A stretch of 5,818 nt of DNA from JBBQSN01 sp038213835 (GTDB lineage: Bacteria > Actinomycetota > Actinomycetes > Actinomycetales > CAWJMD01): positions 1 through 5,818 of the forward strand of contig JBBQSN010000187.1 in NCBI GenBank assembly GCA_038213835.1, in the 5' to 3' direction. Below are positions 1 to 4,914 of this stretch, piece by piece (position 1 is the stretch's first letter; each line of letters starts with the position of its first letter). The notes beneath the pieces were generated by a model, which ran no database searches, was not told the origin of the DNA, and saw nothing but the letters and a program-made list of their open reading frames with translations. Made by a program: the position numbers and the translations under genes.

Positions 1-552
1 ACCGGTGCGCCGCCCGAGCAGCAGCACCAGCGCCGCCGCCGGGGCCAGGCCACCGATCGCCAGCGGGAGCCCGAGCGTGGCGACGCCGGCGCCGCGGGGG
101 TCCTCGGCGGGCAGCGGCCGCAGGTCGCGGACCTGCGCACCGACAGGGACGGCCAGCTGGCCGAGGACCTGGGCCACCGCCGGGGACGCGGCGCTCGCCG
201 TCACCACGGTGGGGGCGACCGGGTCGAGCACCAGGCCGCCGTAGACCTCGCGGTCGAGCACGGCCTGCTCGAGGGCCGCGGGGTCGGCGTAGGTGCGCAC
301 CTCGAAGCCACCCGGCTGCCGCTCCTGGACGCCGGCCACGGCCTGCTCGACCGCCGGGGCCGGCCCGACCGCGCCGATGGGCAGGTCCCGGGGCCCGGAT
401 CGCACGGCGGGCCACGCGAGCGCGACGAAGAGGAGCACGACGACCAGGGTCAGGCCGAGGACGACGCGGGTGGCAGCGTGCCCCGGGTGGGCGGTGGCGG
501 CGGAGGGCGACAGTGCCGGTGCCGCCACCTCTCGGGTCGTGATGTCGTCCAT
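1..552 (-). CDS. YhgE/Pip-like (ABC-2-type) membrane protein, N-terminal part
   Basis: Partial gene: reading from ATG at 552 gives 184 open codons to the left edge with no stop, so the C-terminus lies outside. The start is supported by an AAGGAG ribosome site (558-563) five bases upstream. Residues 1-28 are a polar Ala/Pro-rich cytoplasmic tail. Residues 29-48 form a strong membrane segment (VVLGLTLVVVLLFVALAW). Residues about 52-155 form a soluble, presumably external domain with 'GPRDLPIGAVGP', 'REVYGGLVLDP', 'TASAASPAVAQ' and 'LPAEDPRGAG'. A second hydrophobic stretch starts near 157. One N-terminal helix, an external domain and then a membrane bundle is the plan of YhgE/Pip, DUF3533 and ABC-2-type permeases, and the phrases resemble actinobacterial membrane proteins found next to TetR genes. 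Substrate is unknown; export of a small toxic or lipophilic compound is inferred only from the TetR neighbour. Family fairly sure, exact role not. Confidence 0.82.
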   Translation of the reverse strand, partial: MDDITTREVAAPALSPSAATAHPGHAATRVVLGLTLVVVLLFVALAWPAVRSGPRDLPIGAVGPAPAVEQAVAGVQERQPGGFEVRTYADPAALEQAVLDREVYGGLVLDPVAPTVVTASAASPAVAQVLGQLAVPVGAQVRDLRPLPAEDPRGAGVATLGLPLAIGGLAPAAALVLLLGRRTG

Positions 553-557
553 CGCGG

Positions 558-563
558 CTCCTT
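558..563 (-). promoter_or_regulatory. Ribosome binding site of the left-edge membrane protein
   Basis: On the minus strand AAGGAG stands five bases before the ATG at 552. It is one of the strongest Shine-Dalgarno matches in the window and fixes the start of the membrane-protein gene. It lies directly beside operator 1, so the predicted leader from a start point near 575 would be only about 20 bases long. Confidence 0.75.
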
Positions 564-564
564 A

Positions 565-582
565 TCTCAACGAATGTTGAGA
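565..582. promoter_or_regulatory. Operator 1: 18-bp palindrome for the adjacent TetR regulator
   Basis: TCTCAACGAATGTTGAGA is a perfect inverted repeat with 7-base arms (TCTCAAC/GTTGAGA) around a 4-base centre. It covers the expected transcription start of the minus-strand membrane protein, and its right arm contains the -35 hexamer of the plus-strand tetR promoter (577-582). A near copy occurs 40 bp downstream. TetR-family dimers usually bind palindromes of about this size in the divergent promoter of their own gene, so the site is very likely bound by the regulator starting at 640. The binding itself is inferred. Confidence 0.8.
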
Positions 583-605
583 AACTAGTCGACGCATGCT
601 AAAAA
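577..605 (+). promoter_or_regulatory. Promoter of the tetR gene
   Basis: On the plus strand, -35 TTGAGA (577-582) is followed by a 17-base spacer and -10 TAAAAA (600-605). The -35 is the right arm of operator 1, and the expected start near 612 is inside operator 2, which fits autorepression. The element almost coincides with the opposing promoter at 582-610, so RNA polymerase cannot occupy both at once. The -10 is imperfect (four of six), but this run of A is one of the few AT-rich patches in the window. Confidence 0.6.
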
Positions 606-610
606 GTCAA
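582..610 (-). promoter_or_regulatory. Promoter of the membrane-protein gene
   Basis: Reading the minus strand, -35 TTGACT (610-605) is followed by a 17-base spacer and -10 TAGTTT (587-582). The -35 matches the sigma70/HrdB-type consensus at five of six bases and the spacing is optimal. The expected start point is near 575, inside operator 1. The -35 lies in the left arm of operator 2 and the -10 touches the edge of operator 1, so occupation of either operator should block it. Predicted from sequence only. Confidence 0.68.
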
Positions 611-622
611 CGCACGTTGAGA
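605..622. promoter_or_regulatory. Operator 2: second 18-bp palindrome
   Basis: AGTCAACGCACGTTGAGA matches operator 1 at 14 of 18 positions and keeps the core TCAAC-N4-GTTGA. The inner arms extend to TCAACG/CGTTGA. Only the outer left bases (AG in place of TC) break full symmetry, and exactly those bases help form the minus-strand -35 hexamer TTGACT (610-605). The site also covers the expected start point of tetR transcription near 612. Repetition of the same palindrome exactly in the divergent promoter supports a genuine operator pair. Confidence 0.8.
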
Positions 623-639
623 TCAGGTAGGGTCGGGCC

Positions 640-1260
640 ATGCCGCCCCGTCCTGTCGCCGCACCACGTCCGGGCCGGCGTCCCGGTCCGACGACCACGC
701 AGGCGGAGATCCTGGACGCGGCGCGCGAGGCGTTCGCACAGAACGGGTTCGACCAGACCAGCATCCGCCGGGTGGCGACCGCAGCACGAGTCGACCCCTC
801 ACTGGTGATGCAGCAGTTCGGCTCGAAGGAGGGGCTCTACCGAGCCGTGATCGAGCAGCTCCCCGCCTACCTCGCCGAGCACGCGCACGAGCTGGACGCG
901 CCGGGCGGGACCTTCGGGGAGCGCCTGGCGGGGGTCTACTTCTCCGCGTGGGCCGAACCGACCACGCGCGCCACGTTCCTGGCCGTGCTGCGCAGCGCCG
1001 GGTCCAACGAGGCCGCTGTCGACGTCCTGGTCACGGCGTTCGCCGGCGAGCTGCTCCCGCGGGTCTCTGCCGAGGTGGGACGTCCCGACGCCCGCGACGT
1101 CCTGGCCCCGATCGCGGCCCAGCTGATGGGCACGGCCATGGGGGCCTACGTGCTGCGCATCCCGCTCTTCGACGGGCTGAACACCCAGGACCTCGCCGCC
1201 CAGGCGGCTCCCGTCCTCGATGCGATCCTCGACCGGGCCCGGGTCACGCCCGAGGGATGA
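640..1260 (+). CDS. TetR/AcrR-family transcriptional repressor
   Basis: A 206-residue ligand-responsive repressor. The N-terminal helix-turn-helix domain spans about residues 20-66: 'AEILDAAREAFAQNGFDQTSIRRVATAARVD', then 'LVMQQFGSKEGLYRAV', in which FGSKEGLY is the conserved end of the TetR DNA-binding domain. Residues about 75-200 form the all-helical ligand and dimer domain, resembling the TetR C-terminal domains common in actinobacteria. The length is typical. The Pro/Arg-rich N-terminal extension (residues 1-18) could add minor-groove contacts. ATG at 640 is chosen because AGGTAGGG (625-632) stands seven bases upstream. The gene is divergent from the membrane-protein gene; two matching palindromes between them suggest that it represses both its own gene and that neighbour, with release by an unknown ligand. 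The family is certain; target and ligand are inferred or unknown. Confidence 0.95.
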   Translation: MPPRPVAAPRPGRRPGPTTTQAEILDAAREAFAQNGFDQTSIRRVATAARVDPSLVMQQFGSKEGLYRAVIEQLPAYLAEHAHELDAPGGTFGERLAGVYFSAWAEPTTRATFLAVLRSAGSNEAAVDVLVTAFAGELLPRVSAEVGRPDARDVLAPIAAQLMGTAMGAYVLRIPLFDGLNTQDLAAQAAPVLDAILDRARVTPEG

Positions 1261-1262
1261 CC

Positions 1263-1280
1263 CGCGGGATGGTCCCCGCG
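1263..1280 (+). terminator. Possible GC hairpin after tetR
   Basis: CGCGGG (1263-1268) and CCCGCG (1275-1280) form a perfect 6-bp stem around a 6-base loop, starting two bases after the tetR stop codon. No T-run follows, so it is not a classical intrinsic terminator, although T-poor hairpins have been proposed as terminators in high-GC actinobacteria. It could separate tetR from the gene set starting at 1353, or be a chance pairing in GC-rich DNA. Confidence 0.27.
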
Positions 1281-1339
1281 ACGGACGCCACGGGCGGCGT
1301 CACCGTGATGGGGTGGGTGGTGTCCGAGAACGAGGAGAC

Positions 1340-1345
1340 GGGAGG
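1340..1345 (+). promoter_or_regulatory. Ribosome binding site that sets the GPP34 start
   Basis: GGGAGG lies seven bases before ATG at 1353 and favours that start over the in-frame upstream candidates ATG 1308, GTG 1317 and GTG 1320, none of which has a comparable site. A weaker GAGGAG at 1332-1337 is further upstream. Confidence 0.65.
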
Positions 1346-1352
1346 CCCTGCG

Positions 1353-2048
1353 ATGACACGACCGATCGCTGCCGAGCTGCTGCTGCTGGCGCTGGACGAG
1401 AAGTCGGGTAAGAGCCTGGTCGACTCGACCACCCTCGGAGCGGGGCTGATCGGCGCGGCCGTCGTGGACCTCGTCCTGGACGGCGCGCTCGAGCTGGTGC
1501 AGGCCGAGGGCGGGCCGGTGAAGCGGGGTCGGCTGGCCCGCACCGGGCGGAACGCGCCGTCGGGCGAGCCGATGTCGGTGATCCTCGAGAAGGTTCACGG
1601 GAAGAAGCCGAAGACCGCCGTCTCCGAGCTCTACGCCTGGACCTGGAAGGACCACGCGGGCAGGCTCAAGCAGCAGCTGTTGGAGCAGATGGCTGCCGAG
1701 GGCCTGCTCAGCCGTGAGGACCGCACGGTGATGGGCCTGTTCCCGTCCACCCGCTGGAAGGAGGCCGACGGCCGCGACGAGGCCGAGGTCCGTTCCCGCC
1801 TGCGGACCGTCGTGGTCGACGGGCACGACCCGGACGAGCGCACCGGAGCCCTGGTCTCGCTGGTCTCCGCCCTCGACCTGGCCCCGAAGCTGTTCCCGGA
1901 CGCCGACAAGAAGCTCGTCAAGGCCCGCGCCGAGGAGGTCCGCAAGCAGCAGTGGGCGGGGCAGGCGGTGCACGATGCCGTCCAGGAGCTGACGGCCGCC
2001 ATGATGGTGGCCGTGTTCGTCCCCATCATCGTCAGCGGCGCGTCCTGA
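1353..2048 (+). CDS. GPP34 (GOLPH3-like) family protein
   Basis: A 231-residue protein of the GPP34 family (PF05719), the bacterial relatives of eukaryotic GOLPH3/Vps74, which bind phosphatidylinositol-4-phosphate on Golgi membranes. Family landmarks in order: 'AAELLLLALDEKSGKS' (7-21), 'LGAGLIGAAVVDLVLDGALEL' in two parts (28-48), a basic turn 'KRGRLARTGRNAPSGE' (57-72) corresponding to the beta-hairpin region, 'LKQQLLEQMAAEGLLSRED' (105-123), 'GLFPSTRW' (128-135), and 'DERTGALVSLVSALDL' (161-176). The C-terminus (about 216-228, TAAMMVAVFVPII) is strikingly hydrophobic. No signal peptide is seen, so the protein is cytoplasmic or membrane-peripheral. R104 and K106 sit in the helix that carries lipid-binding arginines in human GOLPH3, by my remembered alignment. 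The bacterial role and ligand are unknown. It lies 92 bp after tetR and 17 bp before the winged-helix gene. Family call is strong. Confidence 0.9.
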   Translation: MTRPIAAELLLLALDEKSGKSLVDSTTLGAGLIGAAVVDLVLDGALELVQAEGGPVKRGRLARTGRNAPSGEPMSVILEKVHGKKPKTAVSELYAWTWKDHAGRLKQQLLEQMAAEGLLSREDRTVMGLFPSTRWKEADGRDEAEVRSRLRTVVVDGHDPDERTGALVSLVSALDLAPKLFPDADKKLVKARAEEVRKQQWAGQAVHDAVQELTAAMMVAVFVPIIVSGAS

Positions 2049-2065
2049 CACGGGGGAACGGCACC

Positions 2066-3250
2066 GTGACCGCCGTCCGCACGGTCAGCACGCGGGAACG
2101 TCACGCACGGCTCGCCCGGCGCCACCTGCTGCTGCCGCAGGACCGCACCGACGACGTCACCGAGGTCGCCGACGCCCTGGTGGCGCTGCACTCCAGCGAT
2201 CCCGTCACCGTCTACCTCTCGGCCCTGGTCAGGATGCGTTCGCCGTCGCTCGCCGCAGTTGATCGCGCCCTCTACGAGGAGCGCTCGCTGGTGCGGCACC
2301 ACGCGATGCGGCGCACGCTGTGGGTGCTCACCCCGCCGACGGCCCGGACGGTGCATGCAGCCGCGACCCGCAAGGTCGCCGGTGCCGAGCGCCGCCGGAA
2401 CCTGGTGTTCCTCACCCAGAGCGGGATCCCCGAACCGGAACGCTGGCTGGACGAAGCGGCGGCGACCACCCTGGCCACGCTGCACGAGCACGGGCCGATG
2501 ACGGCCCGCCGACTGGGCACGTTGGTACCGGCGCTGCGGCAGAAGATCGTCCTCGGCGCGGGGACGCCGAACGAGGCCACGGCGTCGGCGCACACCAGGG
2601 TGCTGCTCCAGCTGGGCTTCGATGGGGTGCTCGTGCGAACCCGCCCCACCGGGACGTGGATCAACGGCCAGTACACCTGGGCCGCGATGGACGACTGGCT
2701 CCCCGGCGGGGTGGACGACCGCGACGAGCAGGTGGCCTCCCGCGACCTCGCCGACGCCTGGCTGCGCCGGTTCGGACCGGGCACCGCCGGCGACCTGCAG
2801 TGGTGGGCCGGCTGGACGGTCGCCACGACCCGGCGCGCGCTCGCCGACTCCGGCGCCGTCGCGGTGCTCCTCGAGGACGGCACCGACGCCTGGCTGGCCG
2901 CCGGCGACGACGGGGCGGTCGACGACGTGGAGCCCTGGGAGGCGCTGCTCCCCGGGCTCGACCCGACCACGATGGGGTGGAAGCACCGGGCCTGGTACCT
3001 GCCCGAGGCGGCTGCGGACTCGTTCGACCGCAACGGGAACGCGGGCCCGACGGTCTGGGTCGACGGCCGGGTGGTCGGCTACTGGGCGCAACGTCCGGAC
3101 GGCGAGATCCGGCTGCACTGGTTCGAGCCGGTACCGGCCGCTCGGCGGCGCGCTGTGGAGCAACGGGCCGACGAGGTGCGGGAGTGGCTGGGGGACAGCC
3201 GGTTCAGCGTGCGCTTCCCCGGGAAGGTGCACCCGGAACTCCTCGCCTGA
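2066..3250 (+). CDS. Winged-helix DNA-binding protein, HTH_42 (YcaQ/AlkZ-related)
   Basis: A 394-residue protein of the HTH_42 family (PF06224), which includes YcaQ/AlkX and AlkZ, DNA glycosylases that unhook interstrand crosslinks and bulky adducts. Landmarks: an N-terminal winged-helix segment 'RLARRHLLLPQDRTDDVTEVADALVALHSSDP' in parts (15-46), then 'VYLSALVRM' (49-57), 'LVRHHAMRRTLWVL' (75-88), a second winged helix near 136-155 ('GPMTARRLGTLVP'), 'FGPGTAGDLQWWAGW' (236-250), 'LLPGLDPTTMGWKHR' (294-308), and 'GNAGPTVWVDGRVVGYW' (324-340). The site that holds the catalytic Q-x-Q or Q-x-D in characterised glycosylases reads H42-S43-S44 here, followed by DP. An L-H-A/S-T/S-D-P version is, to my recollection, common in uncharacterised actinobacterial members, so glycosylase activity is unproven. 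GTG at 2066 is chosen: GGGGG lies nine bases upstream, it follows the GPP34 stop by 17 bp, and homology begins soon after. Confidence 0.88.
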   Translation: MTAVRTVSTRERHARLARRHLLLPQDRTDDVTEVADALVALHSSDPVTVYLSALVRMRSPSLAAVDRALYEERSLVRHHAMRRTLWVLTPPTARTVHAAATRKVAGAERRRNLVFLTQSGIPEPERWLDEAAATTLATLHEHGPMTARRLGTLVPALRQKIVLGAGTPNEATASAHTRVLLQLGFDGVLVRTRPTGTWINGQYTWAAMDDWLPGGVDDRDEQVASRDLADAWLRRFGPGTAGDLQWWAGWTVATTRRALADSGAVAVLLEDGTDAWLAAGDDGAVDDVEPWEALLPGLDPTTMGWKHRAWYLPEAAADSFDRNGNAGPTVWVDGRVVGYWAQRPDGEIRLHWFEPVPAARRRAVEQRADEVREWLGDSRFSVRFPGKVHPELLA

Positions 3251-3280
3251 ACCGGGGTCTGTCGTGGCACCATCACGGAC

Positions 3281-3502
3281 GTGAGCAGACCTGAGGGGTT
3301 CGAGTACGAGGAGCGCGACGGCGAGGTCGTGGTCCTGCACCACGGTCGCCGGGCGACGACGCTGCGCGGCGACCGGGCGAGGCAGTTCCTCGCCGAGGTG
3401 GGCTCGGGCGACGGGCAGCTGCTGATGGCCAAGGTCACCGGCAACTACCGGCACGGCAACGAGCGCACGGCGAAGGCGCACCCGCGCAACGCCGGTCACT
3501 AG
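3281..3502 (+). CDS. Small conserved actinobacterial protein of unknown function
   Basis: A 73-residue, mostly polar protein starting at GTG 3281. It reads as a compact conserved unit: 'GFEYEERDGEVVVLHHGRRATTLRG' in parts (6-30), 'ARQFLAEV' (33-40), 'LLMAKVTGNYRHGNERTAKAHPRN' in parts (47-70). The ending 'TGNYRHGNER...HPRN' matches my memory of small actinobacterial hypothetical proteins. It has no membrane segment, signal peptide or cysteine pair, and I recognise no enzyme motif; the basic, His/Arg/Asn-rich tail could contact nucleic acid, but that is a guess. No in-frame start lies upstream in the 30-base gap after the winged-helix gene, and no Shine-Dalgarno site is evident, so translation may be coupled to that gene or leaderless. 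Real-gene status rests on codon bias and recalled family resemblance. Confidence 0.75.
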   Translation: MSRPEGFEYEERDGEVVVLHHGRRATTLRGDRARQFLAEVGSGDGQLLMAKVTGNYRHGNERTAKAHPRNAGH

Positions 3503-3545
3503 CCGCCGATGTCCTCGCGGGCCCGGTCGCGGGTGCGCGGCCACG

Positions 3546-3722
3546 TGGTTGCGCGGCTTCGCCGAGCACCAGCCGATCACCCCCGTGATCGAGTCGATCC
3601 GTGCGCTGCTGCAGGGGGAGCCGCCCGGGACCGCGGCCTGGTCGGCCCTCGCCTGGTCCTCCGGGATCCTGCTCGTCTCGGTGGTGCTCGTCGCCGTGGT
3701 GTTCCCGCGGCGCCGTCGATGA
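3546..3722 (+). pseudogene. C-terminal remnant of an ABC-2-type transporter permease
   Basis: This frame ends at TGA 3720-3722 and encodes about 58 residues: 'WLRGFAEHQPITPVIES', 'IRALLQGEPPGTAAWSALAW', then a final membrane helix 'SSGILLVSVVLVAVVF' and a basic end 'PRRRR'. This is the characteristic C-terminus of ABC-2 (daunorubicin-resistance-type) permeases, where W-L-R-x-F-A-E-x-Q-P-x-T-P-V precedes a short amphipathic loop and the last helix. The remaining roughly 200 residues and the partner ATPase are absent. Upstream, the same frame has no ATG or GTG start, and bases 3503-3545 do not encode the expected preceding permease residues in any frame, so the 5' part was lost by deletion or rearrangement. 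A tiny protein starting at TTG 3549 is possible but unlikely. It sits 43 bp after the small-protein gene and is convergent with the reductase gene. Confidence 0.75.
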
Positions 3723-3749
3723 GCCGCGACCGCCGTCGATCGGTCGTCG

Positions 3750-4838
3750 TCAGTCGGTCAGCGGCGTGTGCCCGGCCAGGACCCGCTCGTCTTCGCGGAC
3801 CGGCCCGGGCGAGGTCCCGTCCCCGAACGGGTTGCCGCCCAACGACTCCCGGCCGTGGGCGGTGACCCAGCCGGACAGGTCCGGGCCGGCGGGCACGATC
3901 CTCGTCGGATTGATGTCGGTGTGCACCACGTAGTAGTGCCGCTTGATCTGCTCGAAGTCGACCGTGTCGCCGAAGCCCGGGGTCTGGAACAGGTCGCGGG
4001 CGTAGCCCCACAGCGCCGGCATCTCGTCCAGCTTCTGCCGGTTGCACTTGAAGTGGCCGTGGTAGACGGGGTCGAACCGCACGAGCGTGGTGAACAGCCG
4101 CACATCGGCCTCGGTCACGTGGTCGCCCACCAGGTAGCGCCGGTCGCTCAGCCGCTCCTCCAGCCAGTCCAGCGCGGTGAACAGCCGGTCGTAGGCCTTC
4201 TCGTACGACTCCTGGGTGCCCGCGAAGCCGCACCGGTACACGCCGTCGTTCACCTCGGTGTAGACCCGCTCGTTCACCTCGTCGATCTCGTCCCGCCAGG
4301 CCTCCGGGTACAGGTCGGGTGCGCCCTCGCGGTGGTGCTCGGTCCACTGCCCACTCAGATCCAGTGTGATCCGGGGGAAGTCGTTCGTGACGACCTTGCC
4401 GGACGGGATGTCGACGACGGCCGGCACGGTGATCCCCTTCGGGTAGTCCGGGTCCCGGGCGAGGAACGCCTCCTGCAGCCGTTCGATGTCGAGCACCGGG
4501 TCGCGGCCGTCGGGATCGAGGTCGAAGGTCCAGGACCGTTCGTCGTGGGTCGGGCCCGGCAGGCCGATCGACAGGACGTCCTCCAGGCCGAGCAACCGGC
4601 GCACGACGATCGTGCGATTGGCCCACGGGCAGGCGCGCGCCGCCACCAGCCGGTACCGCCCGGGCTCCACGGGCCAGCGCCGCGTGCCGTCGTCGTCGCG
4701 CACCCCGAGCCCGTCGTCACCGATCGCGCCGTCGGTGGTGATCCGGTCGGTGACGTACTCGGTGTCGCGGTCGAAGTCACCCTGACCGGAGACGTACCCG
4801 CCGATCGTGCTGCCGTCCTGACCCACGTCCTGACCCAT
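3750..4838 (-). CDS. Xi-class GST-like reductase (glutathionyl-hydroquinone reductase family)
   Basis: A 362-residue cytoplasmic thiol-transferase of the Xi class (E. coli YqjG, glutathionyl-hydroquinone reductases), which reduce glutathionyl-hydroquinones through a catalytic cysteine. 'ARACPWANRT' (67-76) gives the CPWA active site with C70; the family usually reads CPWAHR, here N74. The thioredoxin-fold domain continues through 'GITVPAVVDIPSGKVVTNDFPRITLDLS' in parts (135-162). The all-helical domain has 'INDGVYRCGFAGTQ'-like text (actual VNDGVYRCGFAGTQ, 196-209), 'RYLVGDHVTEADVRLF' (234-249), 'TLVRFDPVYHGHFKCN' (251-266) and the C-terminal 'IKRHYYVVHTDINPTRIVPAGP' in parts (298-319). Length is near the family norm; the N-terminal 'MGQ' and 'GDFDR' also fit, supporting ATG 4838 although no good ribosome site is visible. 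Most actinobacteria use mycothiol rather than glutathione, so the cosubstrate is uncertain. It stands 67 bp downstream of the broken TIGR03086 gene, on the same strand. Confidence 0.93.
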   Translation of the reverse strand: MGQDVGQDGSTIGGYVSGQGDFDRDTEYVTDRITTDGAIGDDGLGVRDDDGTRRWPVEPGRYRLVAARACPWANRTIVVRRLLGLEDVLSIGLPGPTHDERSWTFDLDPDGRDPVLDIERLQEAFLARDPDYPKGITVPAVVDIPSGKVVTNDFPRITLDLSGQWTEHHREGAPDLYPEAWRDEIDEVNERVYTEVNDGVYRCGFAGTQESYEKAYDRLFTALDWLEERLSDRRYLVGDHVTEADVRLFTTLVRFDPVYHGHFKCNRQKLDEMPALWGYARDLFQTPGFGDTVDFEQIKRHYYVVHTDINPTRIVPAGPDLSGWVTAHGRESLGGNPFGDGTSPGPVREDERVLAGHTPLTD

Positions 4839-4890
4839 GCCGCGATGCTGCCACGGGGTCGGGTCGCCCGCTCGGCGTGGGTGGCCGGCC

Positions 4891-4914
4891 CGGTCAGGCC
4901 CGCGGTCAGGCCCG
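4891..4914. repeat. 12-bp tandem duplication across a stop codon
   Basis: CGGTCAGGCCCG occurs twice in direct succession (4891-4902 and 4903-4914). Read on the minus strand, each copy carries TGA in the frame of the TIGR03086 remnant (stops at 4908-4906 and 4896-4894). The second stop lies exactly four codons after the first, so the duplication merely doubles the stop. Flanking GGCCGGC (4883-4889) and GCCGGCC (4914-4920) can pair as a 7-bp stem with the repeat in the loop. This looks like a replication-slippage product in GC-rich DNA. Confidence 0.85.

Noticed and set aside
5..580. Two short plus-strand open frames (79 and 95 codons) at the left end.
   Set aside because: They are antisense to the membrane-protein gene, which has a good ribosome site, promoter and family motifs; their translations are Ser/Arg/Thr-rich noise.
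585..599. Consecutive ACTAGT (585-590), GTCGAC (588-593) and GCATGC (594-599) hexamers, resembling a cloning polylinker.
   Set aside because: They lie within the spacer between two natural operators and both promoters, with no vector sequence around them. Short palindromic hexamers in a regulatory region are plausible by chance.
948..1352. Long in-frame upstream extension of the GPP34 reading frame overlapping tetR.
   Set aside because: The extension is the Arg/Gly/Pro-rich shadow of tetR. A GGGAGG site and the family homology both place the start at 1353.
1631..3580. 649-codon open frame on the minus strand opposite the GPP34 and HTH_42 genes.
   Set aside because: The product is Arg/Pro/Gly/His-rich without any recognisable domain and mirrors the third-position GC bias of the real plus-strand genes.
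3727..3746. CGACCG/CGGTCG inverted repeat between the permease remnant and the end of the reductase gene, a candidate bidirectional terminator.
   Set aside because: The stem is only 6 bp with an 8-base loop and no T-run on either side; such pairings are frequent in this GC-rich DNA.
3509..3865. Plus-strand open frame of 118 codons starting at ATG 3509.
   Set aside because: Arg/Pro-rich and in a different frame from the recognisable permease tail; it also runs through the convergent reductase end.
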